Shown here one piece after another: positions 9,734-16,248 of a DNA stretch of 64,000 bases. This DNA comes from Rhizobium sp. BK376 (GTDB taxonomy: Bacteria > Pseudomonadota > Alphaproteobacteria > Rhizobiales > Rhizobiaceae). The stretch lies in the NCBI RefSeq assembly GCF_004341625.1, contig NZ_SLZG01000012.1, positions 1 through 64,000 on the forward strand, read 5' to 3'. The number at the start of each line of letters is the position of its first letter. The stretch's first letter is position 1. The notes beneath the pieces are model-generated. The model was not told the origin of the DNA and did not search any database. It saw nothing but the letters and a program-made list of their open reading frames with translations. The translations under genes and the position numbers were made by a program.

Positions 9734-9849
9734 AACCGGGCGACAATCTAGCCTCTTAGCTTTTGCCCCGGAACCATCTCACCACACGCACTTCATGCCA
9801 GATGACGCAATGCGGCCCCTGTAGTCCCGGGGCGGCATTCGCCCGGGTT
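9734..9849 (-). ncRNA. Y RNA-like unit 8 (no T arm)
   Basis: Last unit of the array, just before rtcB. The closing helix is AACCCGGGCGA (9849-9839) with TCGCCCGGTT (9743-9734), one C bulged. ATG and a second stem follow: GCCCCGGGAC with GTTCCGGGGC, 10 bp including one G-U. The conserved bulge TACAG comes next. The interior holds small hairpins such as TCAT-CTGGC-ATGA but no TTCRA T loop and no D arm, so the tRNA module is absent or eroded. The 3' strand ends about 47 bases before the rtcB ATG, so folding or processing of this unit could affect rtcB translation. Confidence 0.75.
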
Positions 9850-9860
9850 CGTCTCAGCAT

Positions 9861-9997
9861 CCCGGCAACAAGATTCGGCAAGACAGTTACTGAGCTACGC
9901 AATGCTTTCGCGATAGGGGATGCATCGAAACATCCGACCTCCCCGCCTTATGCTCGGCGGGGTGCTCTATCCTGTAGTCCTGCCGGCATTTGCCGGG
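9861..9997 (-). ncRNA. Y RNA-like unit 7, tRNA-like module opened in the D loop
   Basis: The closing helix is CCCGGCAA (9997-9990) with TTGCCGGG (9868-9861). The G-to-A change in the helix motif (GGCAA for GGCGA) is matched by TTGCC for TCGCC on the other strand, which is covariation. After ACTACA the order is GGATAGAGC (3' half of a D arm), CCCCGCC-GAGCATAA-GGCGGGG (anticodon-like arm, 7 bp), AGGTC (variable loop), GGATG/CATCC T stem with loop TTTCGATG, a weak acceptor-like hairpin, then TAGCTCAGT (5' half of a D arm). GCTC and GAGC close the D stem, so the module is permuted inside the D loop. The 8-base loop and long stem make decoding unlikely. Confidence 0.85.
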
Positions 9998-10016
9998 GCA
10001 CTTCATGCATTCCTGT

Positions 10017-10149
10017 CCCGGCAACAAGGGTGACAGGATCATGAACTGAGCCACGCATTTCCTTCGAAATACGGGATGACTTGAACATCCGACCTTCCCG
10101 CCGAAATCGACGGGACGCTCTACCTGTAATCCTGCCGGCATTTGCCGGG
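10017..10149 (-). ncRNA. Y RNA-like unit 6, tRNA-like module opened in the D loop
   Basis: The closing helix is CCCGGCAA (10149-10142) with TTGCCGGG (10024-10017). The second helix is CAGGAT with ATCCTG, followed by bulge TACAG. The order then is GGTAGAGC (D arm 3' half), TCCCGTC-GATTTC-GGCGGGA (7-bp pseudo-anticodon arm), AGGTC (variable loop), GGATG-TTCAAGT-CATCC (perfect T arm), CGTATTTC-GAAG-GAAATGCG (8-bp acceptor-like stem closed by a tetraloop), TG (positions 8-9) and GCTCAGT (D arm 5' half). This is a tRNA whose ends are joined at the acceptor and cut in the D loop, a different opening point from units 1, 3, 4 and 5. Confidence 0.87.
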
Positions 10150-10159
10150 TATTCCTCTG

Positions 10160-10289
10160 CAGCGGCGACAAGTTTGGACGAAACCGGATGGCCCCGCTCG
10201 TGCCAGAGAGCGCTGCCCAGGATAGGAGTCGAACCTAACAGACCATCCGTGGATATGGTGGCTGTAGTTTCGTCCGGCATTCGCCGCTG
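10160..10289 (-). ncRNA. Y RNA-like unit 5
   Basis: A perfect 9-bp closing helix, CAGCGGCGA (10289-10281) with TCGCCGCTG (10168-10160), is followed by a second perfect 9-bp helix, GGACGAAAC with GTTTCGTCC, the bulge TACAGCC, then a third 9-bp helix, CGGATGGTC with GGCCATCCG. The T arm TAGG-TTCGACT-CCTA comes first, then a D arm GCTC-TCTGGCAC-GAGC that keeps the GG pair. The acceptor part between them is eroded. This is the anticodon-opened order with an unusually long, regular stem. Confidence 0.85.
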
Positions 10290-10303
10290 TGTTTCAATTT
10301 CGG

Positions 10304-10424
10304 CCGTGGCGACCAATAGTGAGCAAACATCCTGCTTCCATGCCTTTCGGCCTTTCCGCAAGGCGGGCCTCGAACCCGCGCCCCAAAGGGGTTACCGATG
10401 TAGTTTCCTCGGCATTCGCCACGG
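10304..10424 (-). ncRNA. Y RNA-like unit 4
   Basis: Perfect 9-bp closing helix CCGTGGCGA (10424-10416) with TCGCCACGG (10312-10304). The AAAC/GTTT inner pairs and the TACATC bulge follow, then a small CCCC-TTT-GGGG hairpin, a canonical T arm GCGGG-TTCGAGG-CCCGC, and GCCTT-GCGGA-AAGGC in place of the acceptor. The D arm is degenerate. It shares a 24-base identical 5' segment and a similar upstream linker with unit 3, which points to recent duplication. Confidence 0.82.
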
Positions 10425-10447
10425 TATTCCAGTCATTCTTCGTACAG

Positions 10448-10560
10448 CCATGGCGACGAGTTTTGCGGAAACATCATTGCTCGACCACTGAGCGACGGAG
10501 CATAAAGCTCAGGGAGGAATCGAACCTCCGTACATGTAGTTTCCTCGGCATTCGCCATGG
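10448..10560 (-). ncRNA. Y RNA-like unit 3
   Basis: The clearest compact unit. Closing helix CCATGGCGA (10560-10552) with TCGCCATGG (10456-10448), inner helix GGAAAC with GTTTCC, bulge TACAT. The tRNA-like part follows in permuted order: T arm GGAGG-TTCGATT-CCTCC, a short acceptor CTGAGC-TTTAT-GCTCCG (one mismatch) closed by a loop instead of free ends, TC at positions 8-9, and D arm GCTC-AGTGGTC-GAGC with the GG that would dock on the T loop. The anticodon arm is replaced by the Y stem, as in described YrlA RNAs. Confidence 0.9.
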
Positions 10561-10583
10561 TATCTCAGTCATCCTTCTTCTAG

Positions 10584-10650
10584 TCATGCGACGGGAATTC
10601 AGAAGAGACATCTTTCGGGATGTAGTCTCTTCCGGCATTCGCCATGCATG
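10584..10650 (-). ncRNA. Y RNA-like unit 2 (minimal, no tRNA module)
   Basis: A short unit of about 67 bases. The GGCGAATGCC core pairs imperfectly with CGTCGCATG (one bulge). GAAGAGAC then pairs with GTCTCTTC across TACATCCCGAAAGAT, which itself can form ACATC/GATGT. It keeps the Ro-binding-type stem and the ACTACA element but has a plain hairpin where the tRNA module sits in its neighbours. Confidence 0.8.
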
Positions 10651-10662
10651 GTCCAAATTCGT

Positions 10663-10796
10663 CCGCGACGACGAAAAGTGGGGGAACGCCTGCTCTGTCC
10701 GCTGAGCTACGGGTCCATGGATTGGAGGACCCGACGGGATTCGAACCCGCGACCTGGAGGGTAACAGCCTGTAGTTCCATCCGGCATTCGTCACGG
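10663..10796 (-). ncRNA. Y RNA-like unit 1 with near-complete permuted tRNA
   Basis: First unit after rsr. Closing helix CCGTGACGA (10796-10788) with TCGTCGCGG (10671-10663), inner helix GGAAC with GTTCC, bulge TACAG. The module then reads like tRNA positions 44-76 followed by 1-26: variable loop AGGTC, T arm GCGGG-TTCGAAT-CCCGT, acceptor CGGGTCC, discriminator T and CCA (10723-10725), a 6-base linker ATCCAT, acceptor GGACCCG (10716-10710), TA, and D arm GCTC-AGCGGACA-GAGC. The acceptor is 7 bp and perfect. The 3' half thus precedes the 5' half, as in permuted tRNA genes, and RNase P/Z-type cuts in the linker would free the ends. Confidence 0.92.
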
Positions 10797-10798
10797 TA

Positions 10799-10826
10799 TC
10801 CCGCGCCGTCACTACTCAGCGCGGGA
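10799..10826 (-). other. Hairpin between rsr and the Y RNA-like array
   Basis: TCCCGCGC pairs with GCGCGGGA (10819-10826 with 10799-10806) across 12 bases, ending two bases before unit 1. No T-run follows on the - strand, so it is more likely a processing or stabilising structure at the rsr 3' end than a terminator. Confidence 0.65.
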
Positions 10827-10886
10827 CATTCTCGTTGTTGCATCTTGCTTTCCGAAGACCGAAGCCGGTTTCAGGGCAGATACGGC

Positions 10887-12440
10887 TCAAAGATCGATCG
10901 TCTCGATCGTACGGACCCATTCGCCTGCATCGGACTTGCCGGCCGCAAAGCTTTCGATGGCGCCGTAAACGGCATCCGAAAAGCCGCCGATGTTCAAGAT
11001 GTCCGCACCCGTTGCCGGGGTCTGGACGTAGGGCTGGATATCGAGGCAGACCAGCTTCGCAGCCGGATTCAGTCTCTTGATCTGCGCCCATTGATCCATC
11101 ATCGCCGTTGTCTGGCCCTGGCCCGCCGCATCAATCCAGGACTGGTTGTCCGAGACGAAGACGACGAGATCCACCTTGGCCTTCTCCTTCACCAGCAGGT
11201 GGAGCGGTGCCGAGCAATTCGTTCCGCCGCCGCCGACCGCCGCAAGCTTGGCCGCGTTGGTCATCACGCTATCCCGACCGTTCAAGTCGACGTGAACCAC
11301 GTTGTTCTCGAACGGCAGGACCCGCGTGTTGCGGTTGCGCCGCAGGAAGGAAGCAGCCACCAAGGCGGCCACATCGATGCAGCGCACGACGGTGGTTGCG
11401 CCCTTTCGGTGACCGGTCACCGGCGAACTCATGGAGCCGGACACGTCCGGGCAGACCACGACATTGCCGTAAACCGTCGGGACCGCGGAGATCGCAGTCT
11501 CCATCGCATCCTGCAGCGCGTCCTTGACGACTGTGGGGACGGATGGATCCACCATCTGCCAGGCCACCATCAGCTGGTAGGGGAAGACACGGGCCTTCCG
11601 CACCGCTTCAGGATCGGCAAGCCGAACCGCCAGCTTTTCCGCAACGCCATCGACCTCGAAAACATGGTTTCGGGCGAATGTGTTGAGGTTCTGGCGGGCC
11701 ATCTGCCAGGAGCTCTTGAGTGCGATTTCCGCCCACTGCTCCCTGCTCAGGCCAAGCGATGTCAGCATCTGGAACGGCACATTCGGGAGCGGCAGGGCCG
11801 TATCCCGCTTGAAGGCTTCGAAAGCCATGACCTCCGCTGGAAGGGCCGCTACGTCGTACGGTTTGCCGATCGCCCAGGCGTAGAGCGCTGCGCGCGCCTC
11901 GTCCTTCGGCTTCGGATGCACCATCTTGATCACGTCCGGCAGCGACGGGTCGTTGCCGACCATCGCATGGAGGATTTGGTCCACCGTGCGGGTTTCGAAC
12001 CATGCCTGCACCATCTTCTTCGGGCGCGTTCCGAGCGACTTACGACCGGTGGCACCCGAGCGCATGACCTGCACGAAGCCGCGCAGCATCTTGCCGCTCT
12101 TTACCACCTTCGGAAAGGCGCGCGCGAAAGCATCGCTTTCAAGGGCCGAAAGCATGGCCAGAAGCATGACCGGCATATCTTTCATGTGACCCTTCTCGGC
12201 AGCGTAAATCGCCACCTTGGCCAGAAATTCCGGCTCGACTTCGGCTGCGAGCTTCACGACAGCATCGAGCTGTTCGCCGGCATTGGCATGGAACGTATCG
12301 TTGAACGTTCCCGTAACCGCATATTGCGCCAGGGCTTCCCGCGCTGTCAGTGCATAGGCTGGAGCGCCCGCGTGGTTCACGGTATTAGTGCCGGCGATGA
12401 GCTTGCCGAAGTAGGATTTGAAGATTGCCTTGTTCACCAT
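10887..12440 (-). CDS. rsr: Ro60/Rsr TROVE-domain RNA-binding protein
   Basis: Bacterial ortholog of the Ro60 autoantigen, 517 residues. The TROVE part (about 1-325) forms a ring of HEAT-like repeats that in the family binds Y RNAs on the outside and misfolded RNA ends in the centre. A VWA-like domain follows with a metal-site DVSGSMS near residue 332 and a GGGGTNC loop. The start is ATG 12440 (MVNKAIFKSYF), preceded by AGAGG; longer versions would run into the promoter region. It is the first gene of the operon with the Y RNA-like array and rtcB, under the divergent RtcR. In Deinococcus, Rsr with Y RNA tethers polynucleotide phosphorylase for structured-RNA decay. I infer a role in tRNA quality control or repair here. 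Confidence 0.93.
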   Translation of the reverse strand: MVNKAIFKSYFGKLIAGTNTVNHAGAPAYALTAREALAQYAVTGTFNDTFHANAGEQLDAVVKLAAEVEPEFLAKVAIYAAEKGHMKDMPVMLLAMLSALESDAFARAFPKVVKSGKMLRGFVQVMRSGATGRKSLGTRPKKMVQAWFETRTVDQILHAMVGNDPSLPDVIKMVHPKPKDEARAALYAWAIGKPYDVAALPAEVMAFEAFKRDTALPLPNVPFQMLTSLGLSREQWAEIALKSSWQMARQNLNTFARNHVFEVDGVAEKLAVRLADPEAVRKARVFPYQLMVAWQMVDPSVPTVVKDALQDAMETAISAVPTVYGNVVVCPDVSGSMSSPVTGHRKGATTVVRCIDVAALVAASFLRRNRNTRVLPFENNVVHVDLNGRDSVMTNAAKLAAVGGGGTNCSAPLHLLVKEKAKVDLVVFVSDNQSWIDAAGQGQTTAMMDQWAQIKRLNPAAKLVCLDIQPYVQTPATGADILNIGGFSDAVYGAIESFAAGKSDAGEWVRTIETIDL

Positions 12441-12495
12441 GGCAGCACCTCTTGGTCTTGGTTGTGCCAGATACCTTTCAAGTCTCATGCCAAAC

Positions 12496-12511
12496 TGCCA
12501 TGGAGGAGCCA
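12496..12511 (-). promoter_or_regulatory. Candidate sigma54 promoter of the rsr operon
   Basis: The - strand reads TGGCTCCTCCATGGCA. The GG of the -24 box and GC of the -12 box have the required spacing, with mismatches to TGGCAC-N5-TTGCA at only two positions. It lies 56-71 bases before the rsr ATG. A second, weaker match (TTGGCATGAGACTTGA) lies at about 12478-12493. RtcR regulation makes a sigma54 promoter expected here. Confidence 0.6.
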
Positions 12512-12573
12512 GGTCGAGCGCAATTTTCTTTTTATCCTGTTGTTATTAAAAGAGTAAAAAATATCACCGGCCA

Positions 12574-12592
12574 TGCAATGGCTACAATTGCA
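12574..12592. promoter_or_regulatory. Candidate RtcR enhancer (upstream activating) site
   Basis: The inverted repeat TGCAAT-GGCTACA-ATTGCA lies 63 bases or more upstream of the candidate -24 box, in the rtcR-rsr intergenic space. Distance and dyad symmetry suit a binding site for a sigma54 activator. Binding by RtcR is inferred. Confidence 0.5.
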
Positions 12593-12652
12593 CTTCTGTA
12601 AACCACTCGATATTCTATCTAAAATAATAGAGTTTATAAAATTGGATAAACG

Positions 12653-14266
12653 ATGAAGCGCCGCGTTGCGATCAGCATCCTGGGGACCACCCTCGATATG
12701 GGCCGTCGTGAAGACCGTTGGAACCGATGGCGGCCGAATGTTGGGCTGTGTCAGCAGACGGGCTTCTTCATCGACCGCGTGGAACTGATCCACGACAATC
12801 ATTCCGACTGGCTGGCGAAAAGCATCATCGGTGATATCGAAACCGTCTCGCCGGCCACCGAAGTCCGGCAGCGGATTATCAATCTCAAGGACCCCTGGGA
12901 CTTTTCCGAGGTCTATACCAAGTTGCGTGATTTCTCGCGCGACTATGATTTCGATCCGGATACAGAGGACTACCTCGTCAACATCACCACCGGAACGCAT
13001 GTCGCCCAGATCTGCTGGTTTCTGCTGACTGAAGCGCGGATCATCCCCGGTCGCCTCTTGCAGCTTTCGCCGCCGCGCGATCGCGAGCCGGGGCAGGATT
13101 ATGCCGGCACGCACCGAATCATCGATCTGGATTTGTCCCGTTATGACGAGATTGCCAAGCGCTTCGCTTCCGAACGGGACGATGCGGCCTCCTTCTTGAA
13201 ATCCGGCATCTCGACGCGAAACGCGGCCTTCAACCGGATGATCGACGAGATCGAACGTGTCGTGATCCGGTCAACAGCGCCTGTCCTCTTGACTGGTCCG
13301 ACCGGCGCAGGCAAATCGCAACTCGCCAAGCGCATCTATGAACTCAAGAAGGCGCAACGAAAGGTTACGGGGCCGTTCGTGGAGGTCAATTGCGCGACAT
13401 TGCGCGGCGACCAGGCGATGTCTGCCCTGTTCGGCCACATCAAGGGCGCCTTTACCGGCTCGGCCGGCGAGCGGGCAGGACTGCTGAAGTCTGCGGATAA
13501 GGGTGTGCTATTTCTCGACGAGATCGGCGAACTCGGTGCTGACGAACAGGCGATGTGCCTGCGTGCCATCGAGGAAAAGCGGTTCCTGCCTGTCGGGGCC
13601 GACAAGGAGGTGTCTGCCGATTTTCAGCTTCTGGCCGGCACGAACCGAGATCTGCGCGATGCTGTGCAAGACGGTCGCTTTCGCGAAGATCTTTTCGCTC
13701 GCCTGAACCTTTGGACCTTCCAGCTTCCCGCTCTTCGAGAACGCAAGGAGGATATCGAGCCGAACCTTGATTTCGAACTTCGCCGGTTTCTGGAACGAGA
13801 GGGGCAGAACGTCACTTTCAACAAAGAGGCGAGGGAACGTTACCTAGTGTTTGCGACAGGCGCGGAGGCTGCCTGGAGTGCCAATTTCCGTGACCTTTCG
13901 GCTTCGGTGACCCGCATGGCAACACTTGCTCCGCAAGGCCGAATTACGGTGGATGTCGTCAATGACGAGATTGCACGTCTCAAGAACGCCTGGGGTGGCG
14001 TTCCACGAATGGTCGCTGCCGATCACGTGATCCTTGAGCTTCTCGGCGGCGATGCAGCGGCAAAGCTCGATCTTTTTGACAAAGCCCAACTCTCGGCGGT
14101 TTTGGATGTCTGCGTGGATCATGTTTCGGCCAGCGCCGCCGGACGTGCGCTCTTTGCCAACTCGCGGCTGGACAAGAAAAGCTCCAACGACGCCGATCGG
14201 CTGACCAAATATCTGGCGCGCTTCGGTCTGAAATTTGAAGATATTCGAGATGGGCGTCGGTCGTAA
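12653..14266 (+). CDS. rtcR: RtcR, sigma54-dependent activator of RNA repair operon
   Basis: A 537-residue bacterial enhancer-binding protein. Residues 1 to about 185 form the RtcR/CARF-type sensor that in E. coli responds to RNA ends carrying 2',3'-cyclic phosphate. The AAA+ domain follows with Walker A GPTGAGKS near residue 215, the sigma54-contact loop, Walker B VLFLDEIGEL and arginine-finger region. The contact loop reads GAFTGS, where most activators have GAFTGA. The C-terminal 60 residues are a helical DNA-binding region. It is divergent from rsr, with the candidate enhancer and sigma54 promoter between, so it should switch on rsr, the Y RNA-like array and rtcB after RNA damage. The ATG start at 12653 has only a weak upstream GGA. 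Confidence 0.93.
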   Translation: MKRRVAISILGTTLDMGRREDRWNRWRPNVGLCQQTGFFIDRVELIHDNHSDWLAKSIIGDIETVSPATEVRQRIINLKDPWDFSEVYTKLRDFSRDYDFDPDTEDYLVNITTGTHVAQICWFLLTEARIIPGRLLQLSPPRDREPGQDYAGTHRIIDLDLSRYDEIAKRFASERDDAASFLKSGISTRNAAFNRMIDEIERVVIRSTAPVLLTGPTGAGKSQLAKRIYELKKAQRKVTGPFVEVNCATLRGDQAMSALFGHIKGAFTGSAGERAGLLKSADKGVLFLDEIGELGADEQAMCLRAIEEKRFLPVGADKEVSADFQLLAGTNRDLRDAVQDGRFREDLFARLNLWTFQLPALRERKEDIEPNLDFELRRFLEREGQNVTFNKEARERYLVFATGAEAAWSANFRDLSASVTRMATLAPQGRITVDVVNDEIARLKNAWGGVPRMVAADHVILELLGGDAAAKLDLFDKAQLSAVLDVCVDHVSASAAGRALFANSRLDKKSSNDADRLTKYLARFGLKFEDIRDGRRS

Positions 14267-14419
14267 TAGGATTTTGTGGCCGAATATCCGGATCTATCGG
14301 CGATGTTTCGATTTCACGTAGACTTCGCCATATTCTGAGTGGGTGTCTCCACGCATAGATCAAAACAACCGGATATTTTGTTCCTGCAAGCTCGACGATA
14401 ATTTCAAGCGAGGAAATCA

Positions 14420-15121
14420 ATGGATCAGGAGGTTGCAAGGGCAGATGGGAGTGCTCCGTCGGCGGCGAGTACGCTACCGCTGACGTTGTTATTGAGCGGC
14501 ACCGGAGGATATCTCGACGCCTTCACCTGGATTGGCCATGGCCATGTATTTGCCAATGCCCAATCCGGAAACGTGGTTCTGCTGGGGATAGACATCGCCA
14601 CTGGAGGATGGTCGGATGCTTGGCGTCGGCTGATGCCCATCGTGGCTTTCTTCTTTGGTGTCTTCGCCGCCTATTGGGTCAAGGGTGTCGCTTCGAGGAA
14701 GGACCAGGGGTGGTTGACCTTGCCCAGTCTCGGAGTTGAGATCGTCGTTTTAGGTGTCGTTGCGACCCTTCCATCCAGTTTCGCCAGCGCACCAATCGTC
14801 CTTGCCGTGTCTTTTGTGACGGCTTTCCAAAGCTCGATATTCAATAGACTTGAGAACTGGCCCTACAATTCGGTAATGACGAGTGGAAATTTGCGCATGG
14901 CGGCAGAATCCCTTTTCCAATGGGTTGCTCGGCATCGCGACCGCGCTTCCCTGGATCAGGCAGCGAAATTCGGGGCCGTCTGCCTTAGCTTTTGCGTCGG
15001 CGCTGCGGTCGGGGGCGTTGCGACAGCGGTAATTGGAAATGCAGCCTCGATAGGGCCAGCCATTCTGCTGGGAGCGGCACTGCTGGTTTGTCTCAGAGAC
15101 GGTCGTGTTTTGAGCAGCTGA
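14420..15121 (+). CDS. DUF1275 (YoaK) family membrane protein
   Basis: A 233-residue integral membrane protein of the YoaK/DUF1275 family. The segment GTGGYLDAFTW and then NAQSGNVVLLG are family signatures, and about six hydrophobic segments follow, with GVFAAYWV, VVATLPSSF and a glycine-rich pair near the C-terminus. The substrate is unknown for the family; a transport role is usually assumed. GAGGAA lies 7 bases before the ATG. The gene stands alone on the + strand and converges with oxyR, the stops being only 5 bases apart. Confidence 0.85.
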   Translation: MDQEVARADGSAPSAASTLPLTLLLSGTGGYLDAFTWIGHGHVFANAQSGNVVLLGIDIATGGWSDAWRRLMPIVAFFFGVFAAYWVKGVASRKDQGWLTLPSLGVEIVVLGVVATLPSSFASAPIVLAVSFVTAFQSSIFNRLENWPYNSVMTSGNLRMAAESLFQWVARHRDRASLDQAAKFGAVCLSFCVGAAVGGVATAVIGNAASIGPAILLGAALLVCLRDGRVLSS

Positions 15122-15126
15122 TTGCC

Positions 15127-16047
15127 TCACGATCCGGCCAATCTAGGCGTCGCGCTGAGTTTCAGTTCGTTTGCTATCGCCGATAGCTGAGCAGCGAGCT
15201 TCTCAGACTCCGCTCCGCGCGGATCACTTCTGCGCCAGGCAAGCCCGATCTGACGCGAATAGGCTTCATTGGTCATTGCCCGATAAGAAATCAGGTCATG
15301 ATCGGCGACCGCGAGCGCCGGGATGAGCGTGCATCCCTCTCCGGCGGCAACCATGTATTTCAGGGTCTCAAGGCTGGTGCCGTGCCTGTTGCTGCGATCC
15401 ACCAGGGTGCAGACAGACAGAGCTTGGTCGCGAAGGCAGTGTCCCTCTTCAAGCAACAGCCGCTCTTGCGGGTCCAGCTCTTCCCAGCCAGGACCAGTCT
15501 CAGAGTTAGCCGGATGTCCAATCGGGCTGGCAAGAAGGAAGGGTTCAACGAAGATCTCTGCAGTCGCCAGAGTGGGCTCAGCCTGCGGCAGGGAAAGGAT
15601 CACCGCATCCAGTTCCCCGTCGACCAGCTTTTCGACCAAGGCTGCGGTAAGGCCTTCGCCGAGAACAAGAGATAGGTTTGGGTAATGCGTGCGAAGCTCG
15701 CGAAGTACCTTCGGGAAAAGGTAGGGACCAAGCGTCGATATTGCCGCCAGCCTCAGCGAACCGCCCCACGATTCATCCGATGTCTGCACCGAGCTCACGA
15801 GGTTGCGTGCCTCGTGTAAAACGCCTCGGGCGTGATTGATCAAACGCTGCCCCTCCGCCGTGACAAGAACTCGGCGCGTCGTGCGTTCGAAGATCGTTAT
15901 GCCGAGCCAGGCCTCCAGCTTTCGGATTTGGGCAGACAGGGACGGTTGCGCAACCCTGCAATGCTCGGCCGCTCGCACGAAGCTGCCGTGGTCCGCGACG
16001 GAAACAACATATTCGAGGTCACGAAGTGACAGGCCCGACAGGCTCAT
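15127..16047 (-). CDS. oxyR: OxyR, peroxide-sensing LysR regulator
   Basis: A LysR-type regulator of 306 residues with an N-terminal helix-turn-helix (DHGSFVRAAEHCRVAQPSLS). The redox centre is clear: GHCLRDQALSVC places cysteines at about 204 and 213, the same 9-residue spacing as the peroxidatic C199 and C208 of E. coli OxyR. Peroxide forms the disulfide and turns on catalase genes. I use ATG 16047 (MSLSGLSLRDLEYV). It lies downstream of katA on the same strand with a terminator-like hairpin between, so it probably has its own promoter. An OxyR-type box 13 bases before the start suggests autoregulation. Confidence 0.94.
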   Translation of the reverse strand: MSLSGLSLRDLEYVVSVADHGSFVRAAEHCRVAQPSLSAQIRKLEAWLGITIFERTTRRVLVTAEGQRLINHARGVLHEARNLVSSVQTSDESWGGSLRLAAISTLGPYLFPKVLRELRTHYPNLSLVLGEGLTAALVEKLVDGELDAVILSLPQAEPTLATAEIFVEPFLLASPIGHPANSETGPGWEELDPQERLLLEEGHCLRDQALSVCTLVDRSNRHGTSLETLKYMVAAGEGCTLIPALAVADHDLISYRAMTNEAYSRQIGLAWRRSDPRGAESEKLAAQLSAIANELKLSATPRLAGS

Positions 16048-16059
16048 GGTCAGCACTCA

Positions 16060-16074
16060 ATAGATGATGGCTAT
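16060..16074. promoter_or_regulatory. OxyR-type box before oxyR
   Basis: ATAG-ATGATGG-CTAT matches the ATAG-N7-CTAT half of the OxyR consensus and lies 13 bases upstream of the oxyR ATG. The placement fits autorepression. A second ATAG-N7-CTAT half was not found in register. Confidence 0.55.
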
Positions 16075-16143
16075 TCATTTTCTGCGGAGATTACCCCTGG
16101 CCTATTAATTGGTCCAGGAGAGTTGTTTGTCGAAATCTCAAAA

Positions 16144-16161
16144 CCGGCAATATCGAGCCGG
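16144..16161 (-). terminator. Terminator-like hairpin after katA
   Basis: On the - strand GCCGGC and GCCGG(T) pair around TCGATATT, followed by TTTTGAGATTTC. It sits about 85 bases past the katA stop. A second 9-bp inverted repeat, ATCGCCCGC with GCGGGCGAT, lies at 16171-16203. Confidence 0.6.
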
Positions 16162-16248
16162 CTTTGGGAGATCGCCCGCGCCAGAGGGGATGATGCGGGC
16201 GATCGTTGGAGCCTCGCTTGGGAGGAGGAAACAGGCTCCACCAGATAT

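Noticed and set aside
9734..10796. Interpretation of the array as a CRISPR array or degraded tRNA pseudogene cluster
   Set aside because: Units are of unequal length with no uniform spacer and no cas genes. Each unit has its own paired closing helix and retained T arms, which random decay of tRNA genes would not give.
10644..12557. Long open frame on the + strand opposite rsr and part of the Y RNA-like array
   Set aside because: It is antisense to rsr, and its early part (with GFEPATWR-like residues) is the familiar translation of a tRNA T arm read backwards, so it is not a protein gene.
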